From: Cladophialophora immunda | Taxonomy: Eukaryota > Ascomycota > Eurotiomycetes > Chaetothyriales > Herpotrichiellaceae | DNA: 64,000 nt | NCBI RefSeq assembly: GCF_000835495.1 | Contig: NW_015622544.1 | Location: 2,384,855-2,448,854 of the forward strand | Direction: 5' to 3' | In this document: positions 54,159 to 64,000 of the stretch, one piece after another | Numbering within the stretch: the first letter of the stretch is position 1 | Layout: every line of letters begins with the position of its first letter | Notes under the pieces: generated by a model | Databases searched by the model: none | Seen by the model: the letters and a program-made list of their open reading frames with translations, nothing else | What the model was told of the DNA's origin: nothing | Position numbers and translations under genes: made by a program

Positions 54159-55489
54159 TCAACCAAGGCTCTCAGTGGCAATGGCCATCCCCTCGGTCTG
54201 CGTCCCTTGTGTCCGACTCAAGCCGGGGTATTTGGCCTGCTCGCGTTGAAACTGCTGCTCGCGGTCCTCTTGCGCCTTCTCCGCGGCCTTGCGTTTCTTC
54301 TCGGCTTCCTCTCTCTCGCGCGTCTTGATCGAGGAGTAATTCAGGGCCGAAATGATCATGACTGGCACCGTCGTAAGCGATCAACCATATAATTTGGGCA
54401 ATGGGTTGGGGGTCGAGGAAACTTACAAGCACAGAAACCAATCGCCAACGCCGCACGACGGGTCAACACCCACCGCAGACCCTCCACCTCGCTCCTGGCT
54501 TCGCTGTTCAGAAGCACTGTGATTTCATAGTTGAGTTCCGAGATTTTACTATCGATCTTTCGCTTGTCTTCCTGCAGGCCCAACTTGCGGTCGTTGAAGA
54601 GCCCCTTCAACTCCTCCTTGAGCGTCATGAGATCCTGCGTCACCTTCTGATTCAAGATGTCGTACTCGTGCTGCAGCTGCGCTCGTTGGCTGCGTTGCTT
54701 GAGGGTCTCCGAATGCCGTGTGCTCTGCAGGGTGGTCTTCAACTCGGAGCAGGCTGCACGGAACAGGTACGATTCGTTCTCAATGTCGGACTTTGAGACG
54801 AGGCCCTCCTTGGCGACGTCGAGATTCAGCGAGAGCATGAGCCGGATGGCCTTCATCAGCGTGATGGCCTGGTCGACGGTGTAGGCGTCCTTGTCCTTCG
54901 CCGCCAACTGTTGGACCAGCGAATAAGTGTCGAAATGATGCTCGTACGGAGATGGTTCGAGATGGGGATGTTTGGGCGCGTCTTTGCCCTTGACTTCGGA
55001 CGGCGAGGGTATCGCGAGGATTAGGTCAAGTTCTTTGTTGTCTAAAGGCTTGTCCTCTTCGACGTTGATTTTATGGTTCTTCGTGCTCATTGATGCTTCG
55101 TCGATATAGTCTGACGTGGCATTTGATGCTTGGGGCTCATCTTGTCCAACTTCTTCTGCGGTGGGGACATCTTTCACGGAGCCCGATTGAGATGATTCTT
55201 TGCCCTCTTTTGACTCTTCCGTCCCCTTTTCCTTTTCCTTGACCTCTTGCTGAGAACTCGCCGGTTCCGAAGGTTTTGACGGAGGCGGGAGGTTCTGGGA
55301 CGCAGCGGGGCCGTATCTCTGGGGAAAGGTATCTTGCTGGCGGCGTGCAGAGGTGTGCAGTTTGGCTTTGCGACGAGGTTTTGCCGCAGCTGGCGGAGGG
55401 GCACGAATTGAGTGGTAGGTGGTCGGCTCGCACGCACGCACGGCGCGCAGGAAGTTTGGGTACAGAAAGGGCAGGCGTGCAGTTGCCAT
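54159..55489 (-). CDS. Mitochondrial DUF1640/CCDC90 (FMP32-MCUR1-like) membrane protein
   Basis: Exons 55489-54427 and 54361-54159 give 421 residues; the 65-bp intron (GTAAGT...GCCAG) falls within the transmembrane segment, so splicing completes RRAALAIGFCAFMIISAL. The Met at 55489 starts a basic, Ser/Ala-rich mitochondrial presequence (MATARLPFLYPNFLRAVRA). After a long Glu/Lys/Ser-rich disordered region comes the DUF1640 core (from about residue 185): HHFDTYSLVQQLAAK, a helix about 205-245, and a coiled coil about 255-330 (LQHEYDILNQKVTQDLMTLK). One membrane helix near 347-365 is followed by a charged tail. The arrangement of presequence, coiled coil and C-terminal membrane helix matches yeast Fmp32 and human MCUR1/CCDC90B of the inner mitochondrial membrane. 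Exact function here unknown. Confidence 0.92.
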
Positions 55490-58192
55490 GGTTTTGAGCG
55501 GAAGAACCACCAGCCCGTGGAGCTCTTTGTCGTCGCTCAATTTACTGTGAAGCTGGGTTTTGTCTGCTCCTAGAAAATGTGTTGTCATCGGCTATTGTTG
55601 GCACGCATCGGGTGCTGTCTACGGAGAAAAGTTATGCCGTCGCCGGCTTTCCCCTCCTCGATGACCCTTTGCATCGAGACAGCTTCAACGTGAGTCCTAC
55701 CATATTCAGGATACAGAATATCGAACATGCTATATGTCAGGGCATCGTCCCTCTGTCTACCCCTTCCCTCGCAGCCTCCAGGGACAACACGGCGAGAGGC
55801 CATTAAAGTTCTCCCGTGACGTCCAAACCTGCGCAAGGCTTTGCACAATCCGACCATGGCCTCGTCGATGGGATATCCCTTTCTCCAGTGGCTCATCTAT
55901 GTGGAAGTCTACAAATGCTTTAATGAAACCATCATCGCCAAAAAGGCCAAGCATCGGTTTATCAAGGCTCTGCGATGAAGTCCCCAAGATAGTCGTCAAT
56001 ACAAAGAGTACGAGACCTTTCCCCGGGGTTTGCGTTCACGCTTTATATGGAATACCATCATACATCTCCAATGTTGGTGGCAACTGACCCACTGGGCTAT
56101 ATGCCATCGATTCTTGACGGGCCACGTCTATGTTGGCCGGGTGTGGTAAAGCAAGTTCTCAATGATATGGTGCTGCACCAGGAAGGACGCAGACCGCAGG
56201 CCAGGGCATCCAAGCTGAAGTGTGTTCGATAATCCTGCCGAAGAATAAAACCAGAGAGGAAAATGGTGGTATGAGTGCTAATTCCGCGAGGAAACAGAAA
56301 TGGACGACCCAGACGATTTATATCAGCGGCTACCTCATCGGAGAAACTGTGCCTGGGTCGCGTGATCATACACGCTGATTTCCACCAGTACTTTGGCTCG
56401 AACTGTGTCTCGCTACACTTGGATCCGGGCGTTACTCATCACAGTACGAATCCGCCGGAAGGGCAGCAGCATACACCGCGAGCCCGCAAACGTCAGATTA
56501 GAGCCTGCACACGCAACACCTGATTGGAGTGCCCGAAGTTGGAGAAACCAATAAGGCGTGGTCTGTACAGTGGGCATACTGCAAGATCGAGGCACTACTT
56601 GCGGTCTGATGGTAGTCAGCGGAGCAAGAAATCCGGTCATCGATCTGCAGAAGGCAGCCATGCAACTCGGGAGCCAGATGGCTCAAATTCGACCAACTCT
56701 TGCCCTTACAGGATGCACAGCCTTGCAGCAGACTTGACACCACTCCAGGATGCCACCCAACCATCGATGTCTCCTTGCTGACGGGTACAGAACAAGCAGA
56801 CTCTGTTATCCGGCGCCTTCAAGTCACACGATATCTCTCAGCATTCCCGGACGCGTGAGGAGCGACGGAGCAATCTCTTGTTAAAGAGTGAGCTGGCAAC
56901 GAGGCATCGTCGCTCCAGGGTATGGCGGGGAATTACAGGAATCCACGGGTAACTGAAGGGGGAAGTCAGATGGGCCACCGTTGGCTATTCTGGCTTTGGA
57001 GCCTCGTGTGGGGATATCTCGGCCGTGAAGTTGATTCAGGGCCAGCAGGAGCCGCGATCTCAGTCCCAGAGATCTAGGCGCAGACGGGTAGCGGTTGTGT
57101 GGTCCCGATGTGGCGGCAGACTGACTTCAGCCGTTTTGTTCAACCTGCTGTCGTTCGCAAAAGGAACTTGGGCTGGCCGATTTGGGGAAAAAAGGGCGAT
57201 TCGTCGCCGGCAGATCATTTAGGCAGACCATGAACCGACAGGGACGGGTGTTTTTGGGCTGGTGAGGCAGGGAATTCCCCCCAAGCTCCCCACATGTTCC
57301 CTCTGCCGGCCGAGCTTCCGCCTTTTGATACCAAAATAGTACATTTGTTTACATCCATGGGTTTGTGACCATAGAATAGCATCGGAAGACTAGCAGTGCA
57401 GCGTTCCGAAAGACGGAACAACATTTTCTAGACTGAGCTTTCGTCTTGTGCAGCGGAAAAGGTTCGACTTCCGAGCAATGCCCGCTCGTGCGTCGTGTAG
57501 CCCGTCGCCATGCAAGGGGAGACGCGCGTGGTGGGAAGGTCAGCACCAAGGTCTCGACGTCCCAACTGCTCTTGTCATCATCCTCTTGTGGCCGCACATG
57601 ACGCGCGATTGAATCCATGCAAAGCATTGAGAGATTGTAGCTCGTCAAAGAGGGTTTTTGTTCGGGATTGCTCCGAATGGGAAAGGCAAGGTTATGCACC
57701 ATGTGAAGGCTCGGCGGTAGGATGAGGCGTCAGAAATGGGTTTCGCGATCCCAAGTGCCGTGCGTCAGGCGGCAGGCAACCCGGTCGAACTGGGGGGCAT
57801 GGGAGCCTTGGAGCTCAGAGTCTGGAGCAGCAAGCATTGGATGAAGTCGGAAGATGAGTGGTGGGGCAGGCAAGAGGACGGTGGCAGTGACTGGCAGAGC
57901 TCCGCAACAGGACAAAGAAAAGAGGGGGAATGAAGGATGATGTGTGGAAAGACTCGTTGCCCTAAGAGCAAGGACAGCAAAGAGGGAAAAATCTTCGTGT
58001 GTGTGGTCATTGAAATGCGACATGGTCACAAGGTTATAAATGTGCTGAGCGTTCGTCCGAAGACGATTGGAATTCTTGATTCCTTTGCTACTACAGTTGT
58101 ACCACAGTTTCCGAGTGACCGTCTTCTATCTGTCGAGCAGTTTCTGAGACGAGAGTTGAGGCTTTGCAGGTACGTACCCTCCTAGTGATTTC
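55490..58192. other. Gene-poor interval
   Basis: About 2.7 kb without a supportable gene. A 103-codon minus-strand frame at 55585-55896 and an overlapping shifted frame (55757-55999, around DDGFIKAFVDFHIDEPLEKG) look faintly coding and could be a decayed gene. Frames near 56.1-58.0 kb are unrecognisable. Confidence 0.5.
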
Positions 58193-58913
58193 GTGATTTC
58201 GCTCTCTCTGCTATGCTACTATGCCACTCTGCCACTCGAGTGTTTCGATTCGGGCAACATTTCCCGGGGCGCAGCTTGGTTGCCGCCACGAGGGCTCCCA
58301 GGCGGCCCAGCAGCGGCCAAAGCCCTTGTGCTCGGGGGAGGAGGAGGAGCTGTGCAGTGCTCTCGCCCACCACCCGCACCCGCACCAGCTTACAGCTGCC
58401 ACTGGAAGTGTTGCCCCTCCTGGCCCTGCCACCACCTTCGCTCCCGCTCTTCCTTTCTCCCTCTTCCCCTCTCGACTCCTCGAGCCCTGCATTGGTTCCA
58501 CCTTCTGCCCACCCCACATCATCCAACTTCCCAGCCCACAGCCCAATCCCGGCCTGTCTCTGTACTTGTGGCAACCGTCCTGACGCTCATCACGCACACC
58601 GCGCACACCACATACACCCCCAGTGCTTCATCATGCTCATTTATCCCCCGCTACCACTACCACTTAGCCCCCCCGCCCAGGTCCGGGCTACGCTAACTGA
58701 TACTTGGTGTCGCTAGTCGGAAAAATTAAGGTACCGTTTCTCAGGCTCAAAGCTCTGCCGGCAGACGCACCCAGCTCACGACACTGACCCCCCGTTGCTC
58801 CAGGCCCAAGGTCTTACTACAAAACCACTTTACCGCCTGTTTATCTCTTCGCAAACTTCTCTCGACCTGCTCACCACCTTGACTCTCCTCTCCTCTCACC
58901 TCTCTTTGTCACA
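58193..58913 (+). promoter_or_regulatory. Pyrimidine-rich promoter and leader of formate dehydrogenase
   Basis: The 720 bp before the ATG are strongly C/T-rich on the coding strand, with long CCACC and CTCTCC stretches, a common feature of strongly expressed fungal promoters and leaders. Open frames here (for example 58193-58716) are by-products of this bias. Confidence 0.55.
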
Positions 58914-60332
58914 ATGGTATTTGCCCGTGCTGCTGCGCGCTCTTTGTCGCGCCCCGCGTCATCCCTCTTTTCTGGTTCCCCGCATCTTGCACGCCGTGCA
59001 GCCATTCCTTCCATTGCCAAACGCACACTGACAGCCTCTGCTTCACGTCAGGGCAAAGTTCTTCTCGTCCTCTATGATGTATGTCTTCGGTCGACTCCCT
59101 CTTTTCTGACCCTCGCGAGGTTCAATCCCTAACAGTGACTCGTAGGGCCACGAGCATGCCAAACAACAACCCAACCTCCTCGGAACCACAGAGAACGAGC
59201 TAGGTATCCGAAAATGGCTGGAGGATCAAGGACACACATTGGTCACCACCTCGGACAAGGAGGGCGAGAACTCCAAGTTTGACCAGGAATTGGTCGACGC
59301 CGAAGTCATCATTACCACTCCGTACGACGCCCACCCCGAGAGGGGAATCCCTTAACCGATGTTACTAACACCTTGCATCTAGTTTCCACCCGGGTTACCT
59401 GACGGCCGAACGTCTAGCCAAAGCAAAGAAGCTGAAGATTGCCGTCACTGCCGGTATTGGGTCTGACCACGTCGACCTGAACGCCGCCAACGCCACCAAC
59501 GGCGGTATCACTGTCGCCGAGGTCACTGGCAGCAACGTCGTCTCCGTTGCTGAGCATGTTGTTATGACCATCCTGACCCTTGTCCGCAACTTCGTTCCTG
59601 CCCACGAACAGATCGAGAGCGGAGACTGGAACGTCGCAGCTGTGGCCAAGAACGAGTACGACCTCGAAGGCAAGGTGGTTGGTACCGTTGCCGTTGGTCG
59701 TATTGGTGAGCGTGTGCTCCGTCGTCTTAAGCCCTTTGACTGCAAGGAGCTGTTGTACTTCGACTACCAACCACTCAGCCCTGAGAAGGAGAAGGAAATT
59801 GGCTGCCGACGTGTCGAGGATCTCGAAGAGATGTTGGCCCAGTGCGACGTTGTCACCATCAACTGCCCTCTCCACGAGAAGACTCGCGGACTGTTCAACA
59901 AGGACCTGATCTCCAAGATGAAGAAGGGTAAGCTGCGCCTACCACTAACTTCATCAACTTAGAGAGACTAATCTTGATTCTACAGGTGCATGGCTCGTAA
60001 ACACCGCTCGTGGTGCTATCGTCGTCAAGGAAGACGTCGCCGAAGCCCTCAAGACCGGCCAGCTCAACGGCTATGGTGGTGATGTGTGGTTCCCTCAACC
60101 CGCTCCCAAGGACCATCCCCTCCGATATGCCAAGAACCCATGGGGCGGCGGCAATGCTATGGTCCCTCACATGTCGGGTACTTCTATTGATGCTCAGAAA
60201 CGTTATGCGGCTGGCACCAAGGCTATCCTTGAGAGCTACTTCTCTGGCCGTCACGACTACAGGCCCGAGGATCTGATCTGTTACCAGGGTGACTATGCCA
60301 CCAAGTCTTATGGCCAGAGAAACAAGAAATAG
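58914..60332 (+). CDS. FDH1: NAD-dependent formate dehydrogenase
   Basis: Four exons, 58914-59078, 59146-59321, 59383-59927 and 59986-60332, encode 410 residues; introns of 67, 61 and 58 bp have sites GTATGT...CGTAG, GTACGA...TCTAG and GTAAGC...TACAG. Residues 1-47 form an Arg/Ser/Ala-rich mitochondrial presequence before GKVLLVLYD. Hallmarks of the D-2-hydroxyacid dehydrogenase superfamily FDH group are present: [40 protein letters not shown], the nucleotide-binding [19 protein letters not shown] (active-site Arg), [17 protein letters not shown], and the catalytic His in [16 protein letters not shown]. It oxidises formate to carbon dioxide with NAD. All catalytic residues are intact, so it should be active. 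The complete family length and unambiguous frames make the splice model firm. Confidence 0.97.
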
Positions 60333-62384
60333 ATACATTCTGTGGAAGCAAGCGCGCGGTGTTGACGACAAATGGTTGACGACGTGTATAAGCTAAGGGT
60401 CAAAAGGGAGCGGTGAGCATGCGGAGGGTCAAATTTTTTTCCGGGGCTCGATCCAGCAAGCCTAGCCTTCAAAAGCAGAAGTATACCAAGGACAGCAGTG
60501 ATCTTCCATCTTCCCAAGCAGTCCAGGTCAGGCGAAACATACATCTATCTGGGACAGATAATCCATCACAAACATTGATTGGGCTGATTGAGAATGTAAC
60601 AATCTTGATCAAGTCCAGAAACATGACTGATGAACCCAATCGCCGCGGCTGCGAATCTCCAGAGTCACTCCTTGCATGTGAAATTTCCTTCTCTCCGTGA
60701 CTTCAGTGCCAATGCAGGTGGCGGCTTGGATAAAAAGTCGCACGACTCTCCAAGCTGGTGCGGGGAAAGCTTCGAGCTCCAAGCTCCAGCTCCCCATCAT
60801 GTTTTGTCCTAGCTTTTCGCTATGTACCTCGCAGAGTCTGCACGATCCGTTCGTAATACCGGTGATATATCGGTGACGCCAACCTAGAGCTCTGCAAGCG
60901 CTTATCTTCCCGCGGAACTCAATCTTCCAGATCATCCTTCTGCCAGTTATCTCAGTCACAGGAACTGTTCGGTGTTTGAGACCTGCTTGAACGATTAAGC
61001 GAAGGAGGAAGGGAGGAGGTACAGGCTCATTGCCGTAATAGGTCTAGTGCAATGACTTCCGTCCTGGGATTAGCGTGTCACGGGGTGCAGATGGGTCTGA
61101 TAAGAAACCCGGAGCTTATCGATAAGAACTTGGCATTATCGGCACGTGGCAGTGGCCTCGCCATACCTTCCAGAATCTCAACCACTTTCGCCACGTCGGG
61201 GACATCGAGGCGCGCGGCGCGTCAGTCAACACCAACCTCATCCAAGCGAAGAACGTGTTGGTTGTGGCGATACTAACATTCATCAAAGATGGTCCTCAAG
61301 CTCGCAGGAGACTGCCATCCTATCTCTGCCCAATCCACTACCCCTCGAAACTTTGGTCGGAACTTATCGCCTATTCGTCGAAGCCACAGAATGGTGGTCA
61401 ATGACTTGTGCCCGAATATTTCTCGTGATGGATCCTCCCCTTTCGAGAATGAACGTTATGTTCAGAATTCTCTCATGGATTGGAATTTGACTGGGCGTGG
61501 CCGGTCCGCAGAATCAAAGCGGTCAGCGCAAGCAACTCCCAGCACTCTGTGGATAAGCCACTCAGAATTGCCCCTAGTGGCTGGGAAAGGAGTGCTTGGG
61601 ATAAAAGAGCTGATGCGGATGCTGCATTGTCAACAAAAGCCAGTCAATCCCTCCAAGGTATCCAGTGCCATCAGCCCGAGTTCATGTCGAATTCTCGGTG
61701 TGCAATCGCTGCCAGTGAAAAGGTGGAACGCCAGGCCTCGAGGTCATTTTTGGATGCCTGTCCCAGACGAAACCCTCCAGGAATGACACGTTCTCAATAC
61801 AGATTTTTTTGCAGAGGGAAAGCCTCTCAGAAAAGGTCATGCCAGTCAGTCCCATGCTGCATACCCAGGGGCAGCAAACACTTCCATATGTCCCCGTTCC
61901 CCACTGCAGAATTTTCAGCAAAGTTCAGGTGCGATGAGGATTCTACGAAATCCTGAGCGGTGCTCAATGGTAGGTCTCAATTTCGATTCTGAAAGTACGG
62001 TCTGAACACGGTCTACTCGCATTGACTTTTGATGTGGACGAAGAGGCTGCGTGTGACCAGCATGGTGGAAATTTAACTTTGGCAGGTTAAGGGACGCCCC
62101 GTTTCAGCCTCGTTTCCCAGTATTTGCAAAGACGACATCCCCACGCGCATTGAGAGTTCCTTTGGTTCACTCAATGGATTTTTTCAATCAAGAGGACCCT
62201 GGGTTGATCTGGCGGTGAGAGCATTGAACAAAACTCCAGAATCCCCCCGGCGGCAACTTCTCTTCTCTCGCGACAGTCCACGTACTCGTGGGTACCCCTA
62301 CCAGTCAATATTCCTGCACGTTTGACTGACATTGTGCTCTAGGAGCCCCCCAGCGACAGCAGCAGGAGCAGCAACCACCACCTC
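60333..62384. other. Intergenic interval, nothing supported
   Basis: About 2 kb. A 165-codon frame at 61289-61786 (+) and a 116-codon frame at 60609-60959 (-) lack recognisable content. The last 150 bp are the likely promoter and first untranslated exon of the small gene at 62497. Confidence 0.5.
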
Positions 62385-62440
62385 GTGAGTATGAAGTGTG
62401 CCTCAGCAACAAGTTGACCATTGCTAACAAGATCCTCCAG
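62385..62440 (+). other. Probable 5'UTR intron of the small myristoylated-protein gene
   Basis: GTGAGT donor at 62385, a TTGCTAAC branch point near 62420-62427 and a CTCCAG acceptor ending at 62440 form a textbook 56-bp fungal intron that lies entirely before the ATG at 62497. Confidence 0.75.
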
Positions 62441-62496
62441 AACCACAGTCACCAGCAGCAGCCTTTTCTCAGACTCTTGCCCACTCGACAAGCACC

Positions 62497-62784
62497 ATGG
62501 GCGTCTCTCTCTCGATCTTGGCCAGCGAGACCTGCTGGGCCCTCAAGAGGTTTTTCCTCTTGTTGCGCTTCCGCAGGCGCCTCCGCAAGATCTTCTGCCG
62601 ACCACCCAAGCATGGGAGCACGTCGACCTTCGACTGCTCCTTCTCAGAGATTCCTGTCGAACTCTGGGAAGGTGACTCCGGCCCTATCTCCCCCTTCTCC
62701 TCTCCTCCCACCTCTCCCGCCTCGACCCTCCCCCGGGTCGTTCCTCGTCCTCGCCGCCTTTCCGAGCGTTGGACAACTTACTAG
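62497..62784 (+). CDS. Small basic protein with N-myristoylation signal, 95 residues
   Basis: Single-exon frame with a good start context (AGCACCATGG) and a well-formed intron in its leader, which supports transcription. The N-terminus MGVSLS fits the N-myristoylation consensus (Gly2, Ser6). It is followed by an amphipathic hydrophobic-basic segment (about 13-36, around WALKRFFLLLRFRRRLRK) with Cys13 and Cys34 as possible palmitoylation sites, an arrangement typical of peripheral membrane anchors. The second half is Ser/Pro-rich with SP sites and ends RRLSERWTTY. No known domain. Membrane association at the plasma membrane or endosomes is inferred from these signals only. Composition away from the N-terminus is low-complexity, so the frame is not certain. 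Confidence 0.6.
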   Translation: MGVSLSILASETCWALKRFFLLLRFRRRLRKIFCRPPKHGSTSTFDCSFSEIPVELWEGDSGPISPFSSPPTSPASTLPRVVPRPRRLSERWTTY

Positions 62785-64000
62785 TGGGCCCCGCGGCCAA
62801 ATGTGCATGACGCCGACGTCTGACAACAGCGGTTAGCCCCCAGACTGCCTTGCAGAGTGGACCTCTATCTACCGTCAGGTCACAGACGGTTGCAGACCAG
62901 TAATGACAGTGAGAAGGCTTCGGCCGATGTCCCGGTTACTGAGTTGCACAGCATGACATCTCACAACCTCTGACGCATCAATGTCAAGTTAATGATGAGC
63001 TCTGTCACCTTCGGATTGTGTGCGTACTGGCTTCGGCTGGGCAGATGCCACTTTCTGTTGGATGTGAGCCTAGAGCCAAAAGACCGAAAGCGCTCCAAGC
63101 GTTATTAGACTCTGGCCATCGAGCTGCACAAAGATATGTCCCAGATCTGCCAGTCTGTTTTTTATTTGAGCGACAAGAGCACCAGTGACAGCAGCGTCAA
63201 CCTTCCTGTCAATCACATGGCAGTGCGACTCGATCTGAGCTTGCCATACACATTCTTTACACCAAGGGTTTGACGGCACCCTTCAAAGCCAGGTTGACGC
63301 TCTTTACACCACTTTCACTTTCATTTATTCACACAACTGTCGCTCGCTCTCACCTCTCTCGTTTGAATGCTGAAGGACATCCACACCACATTCGCTTTCT
63401 CAATTACAAGCAAAGCAGACGCCGACCTCAACACACTCTTTTCAACCACCTCGATTCCAACTGTGGTCTGGCAACGCCCTTCACAAACTAAATCTTCATT
63501 CAATCGTTCAGAGCACCGTCAATCACTCAATCCAGTTAATTCAATCTACAAAATCATCTCGACCACTGGCACTCTCACAGAGAATGCATCTGCCACTACT
63601 TATTTCACCATTTACCACAATACATATCACCGTCGTTCTTTCTCCTCCACTCGACTGATTCCAAACCACAACATTGCCATATACCTCAATCCTGAATTCT
63701 CTGTGACAGAGGAACGCCACATTCCTGCCATCTACAATGCAATCTATACACACTCCTGAAACTTGTCACTCGTTCAAACCCTGTTCGATCTGCAATCAGT
63801 CCAACGCTCCGCAATCCACTTTGACCACCACATCCCCATGATAGAGGAACAACATTTCGCCAACATCTATCTACATTGCCATCTACGCCGCCACTTAAAG
63901 CACTGCCGGTCATTCACAAGCATTCGATCGTTCAACCAATTCAACTGAGCTTTACACCACCGTCAACCCACCAACGCCGGCTTCCCTCCAGCAACAGCAC
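62785..64000. other. Terminal interval, probably promoter or leader of a gene beyond the window
   Basis: About 1.2 kb. From about 63280 to the end the plus strand is strongly depleted in G and rich in CA, CT and TTC, as in a long fungal 5' leader; the 130-codon frame at 63367-63759 reflects that bias. No gene supported. Confidence 0.5.

Noticed and set aside
58193..58716. Overlapping 120-167-codon frames in all plus frames before FDH
   Set aside because: Created by the stop-poor C/T-rich leader; all three frames are equally open, so none is favoured.
63367..63759. 130-codon plus-strand frame near the window end
   Set aside because: Biased Thr/Ser/His/Ile composition from a G-poor leader-like tract; no domain.
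1..64000. CRISPR arrays, bacterial operons, insertion sequences
   Set aside because: None seen; introns, presequences and tRNA structure show nuclear fungal DNA. No complete transposase, reverse transcriptase or long terminal repeats were recognised.

Overview
This window is nuclear DNA of a filamentous ascomycete (Pezizomycotina). The support is short spliceosomal introns (about 50-125 bp) with GTAAGT-type donors, a Zn2Cys6 regulator, fungal-type CPA1 with its arginine attenuator peptide, mitochondrial FMP32/FUN14/TACO1-type proteins and a fungal formate dehydrogenase. A placement in Eurotiomycetes would fit, but this is only an impression. Gene models below were spliced by eye from reading frame, splice sites and family similarity; no transcript data were available. 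Layout: 0.1-4.7 kb holds an MMtag-domain RS protein, a degenerate short-chain dehydrogenase and a CLPTM1 homologue, the last two divergent. 4.7-16.9 kb is a gene-poor block with no housekeeping gene; it carries three small minus-strand genes for a cysteine-rich zinc-ribbon-like family (9.7, 11.7 and 14.3 kb). 16.9-22.1 kb has a tiny Tyr/Ser/Asn/Gly-repeat protein, a mitochondrial TACO1/YebC protein and the Golgi tether subunit COG1. 22.3-29.5 kb has a decayed coding relic full of TGA stops, a POT peptide transporter whose start cannot be placed, FUN14, a phenol-hydroxylase-like flavoprotein and tRNA-Gly(GCC). 30.2-39.6 kb has a membrane-anchored unknown, a secreted glycoprotein, CPA1 with its regulatory uORF, and a Zn2Cys6 transcription factor convergent with it. 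39.6-45.4 kb is gene-poor and contains a second, larger pseudogene. 45.4-64 kb carries a long disordered protein, CDC123, a gamma-glutamylcyclotransferase-like protein, a Cut12-like protein, an FMP32/DUF1640 protein, NAD-dependent formate dehydrogenase and a small protein predicted to be N-myristoylated, with a 5'UTR intron. Most genes are unrelated housekeeping loci, not a pathway cluster. The clear regulatory unit is CPA1 plus its uORF, where arginine would stall ribosomes on the 23-residue peptide and reduce CPA1 output. The least explained content is the zinc-ribbon trio, the two relics, and three perfect palindromes sharing the core TACCTAGGTA.
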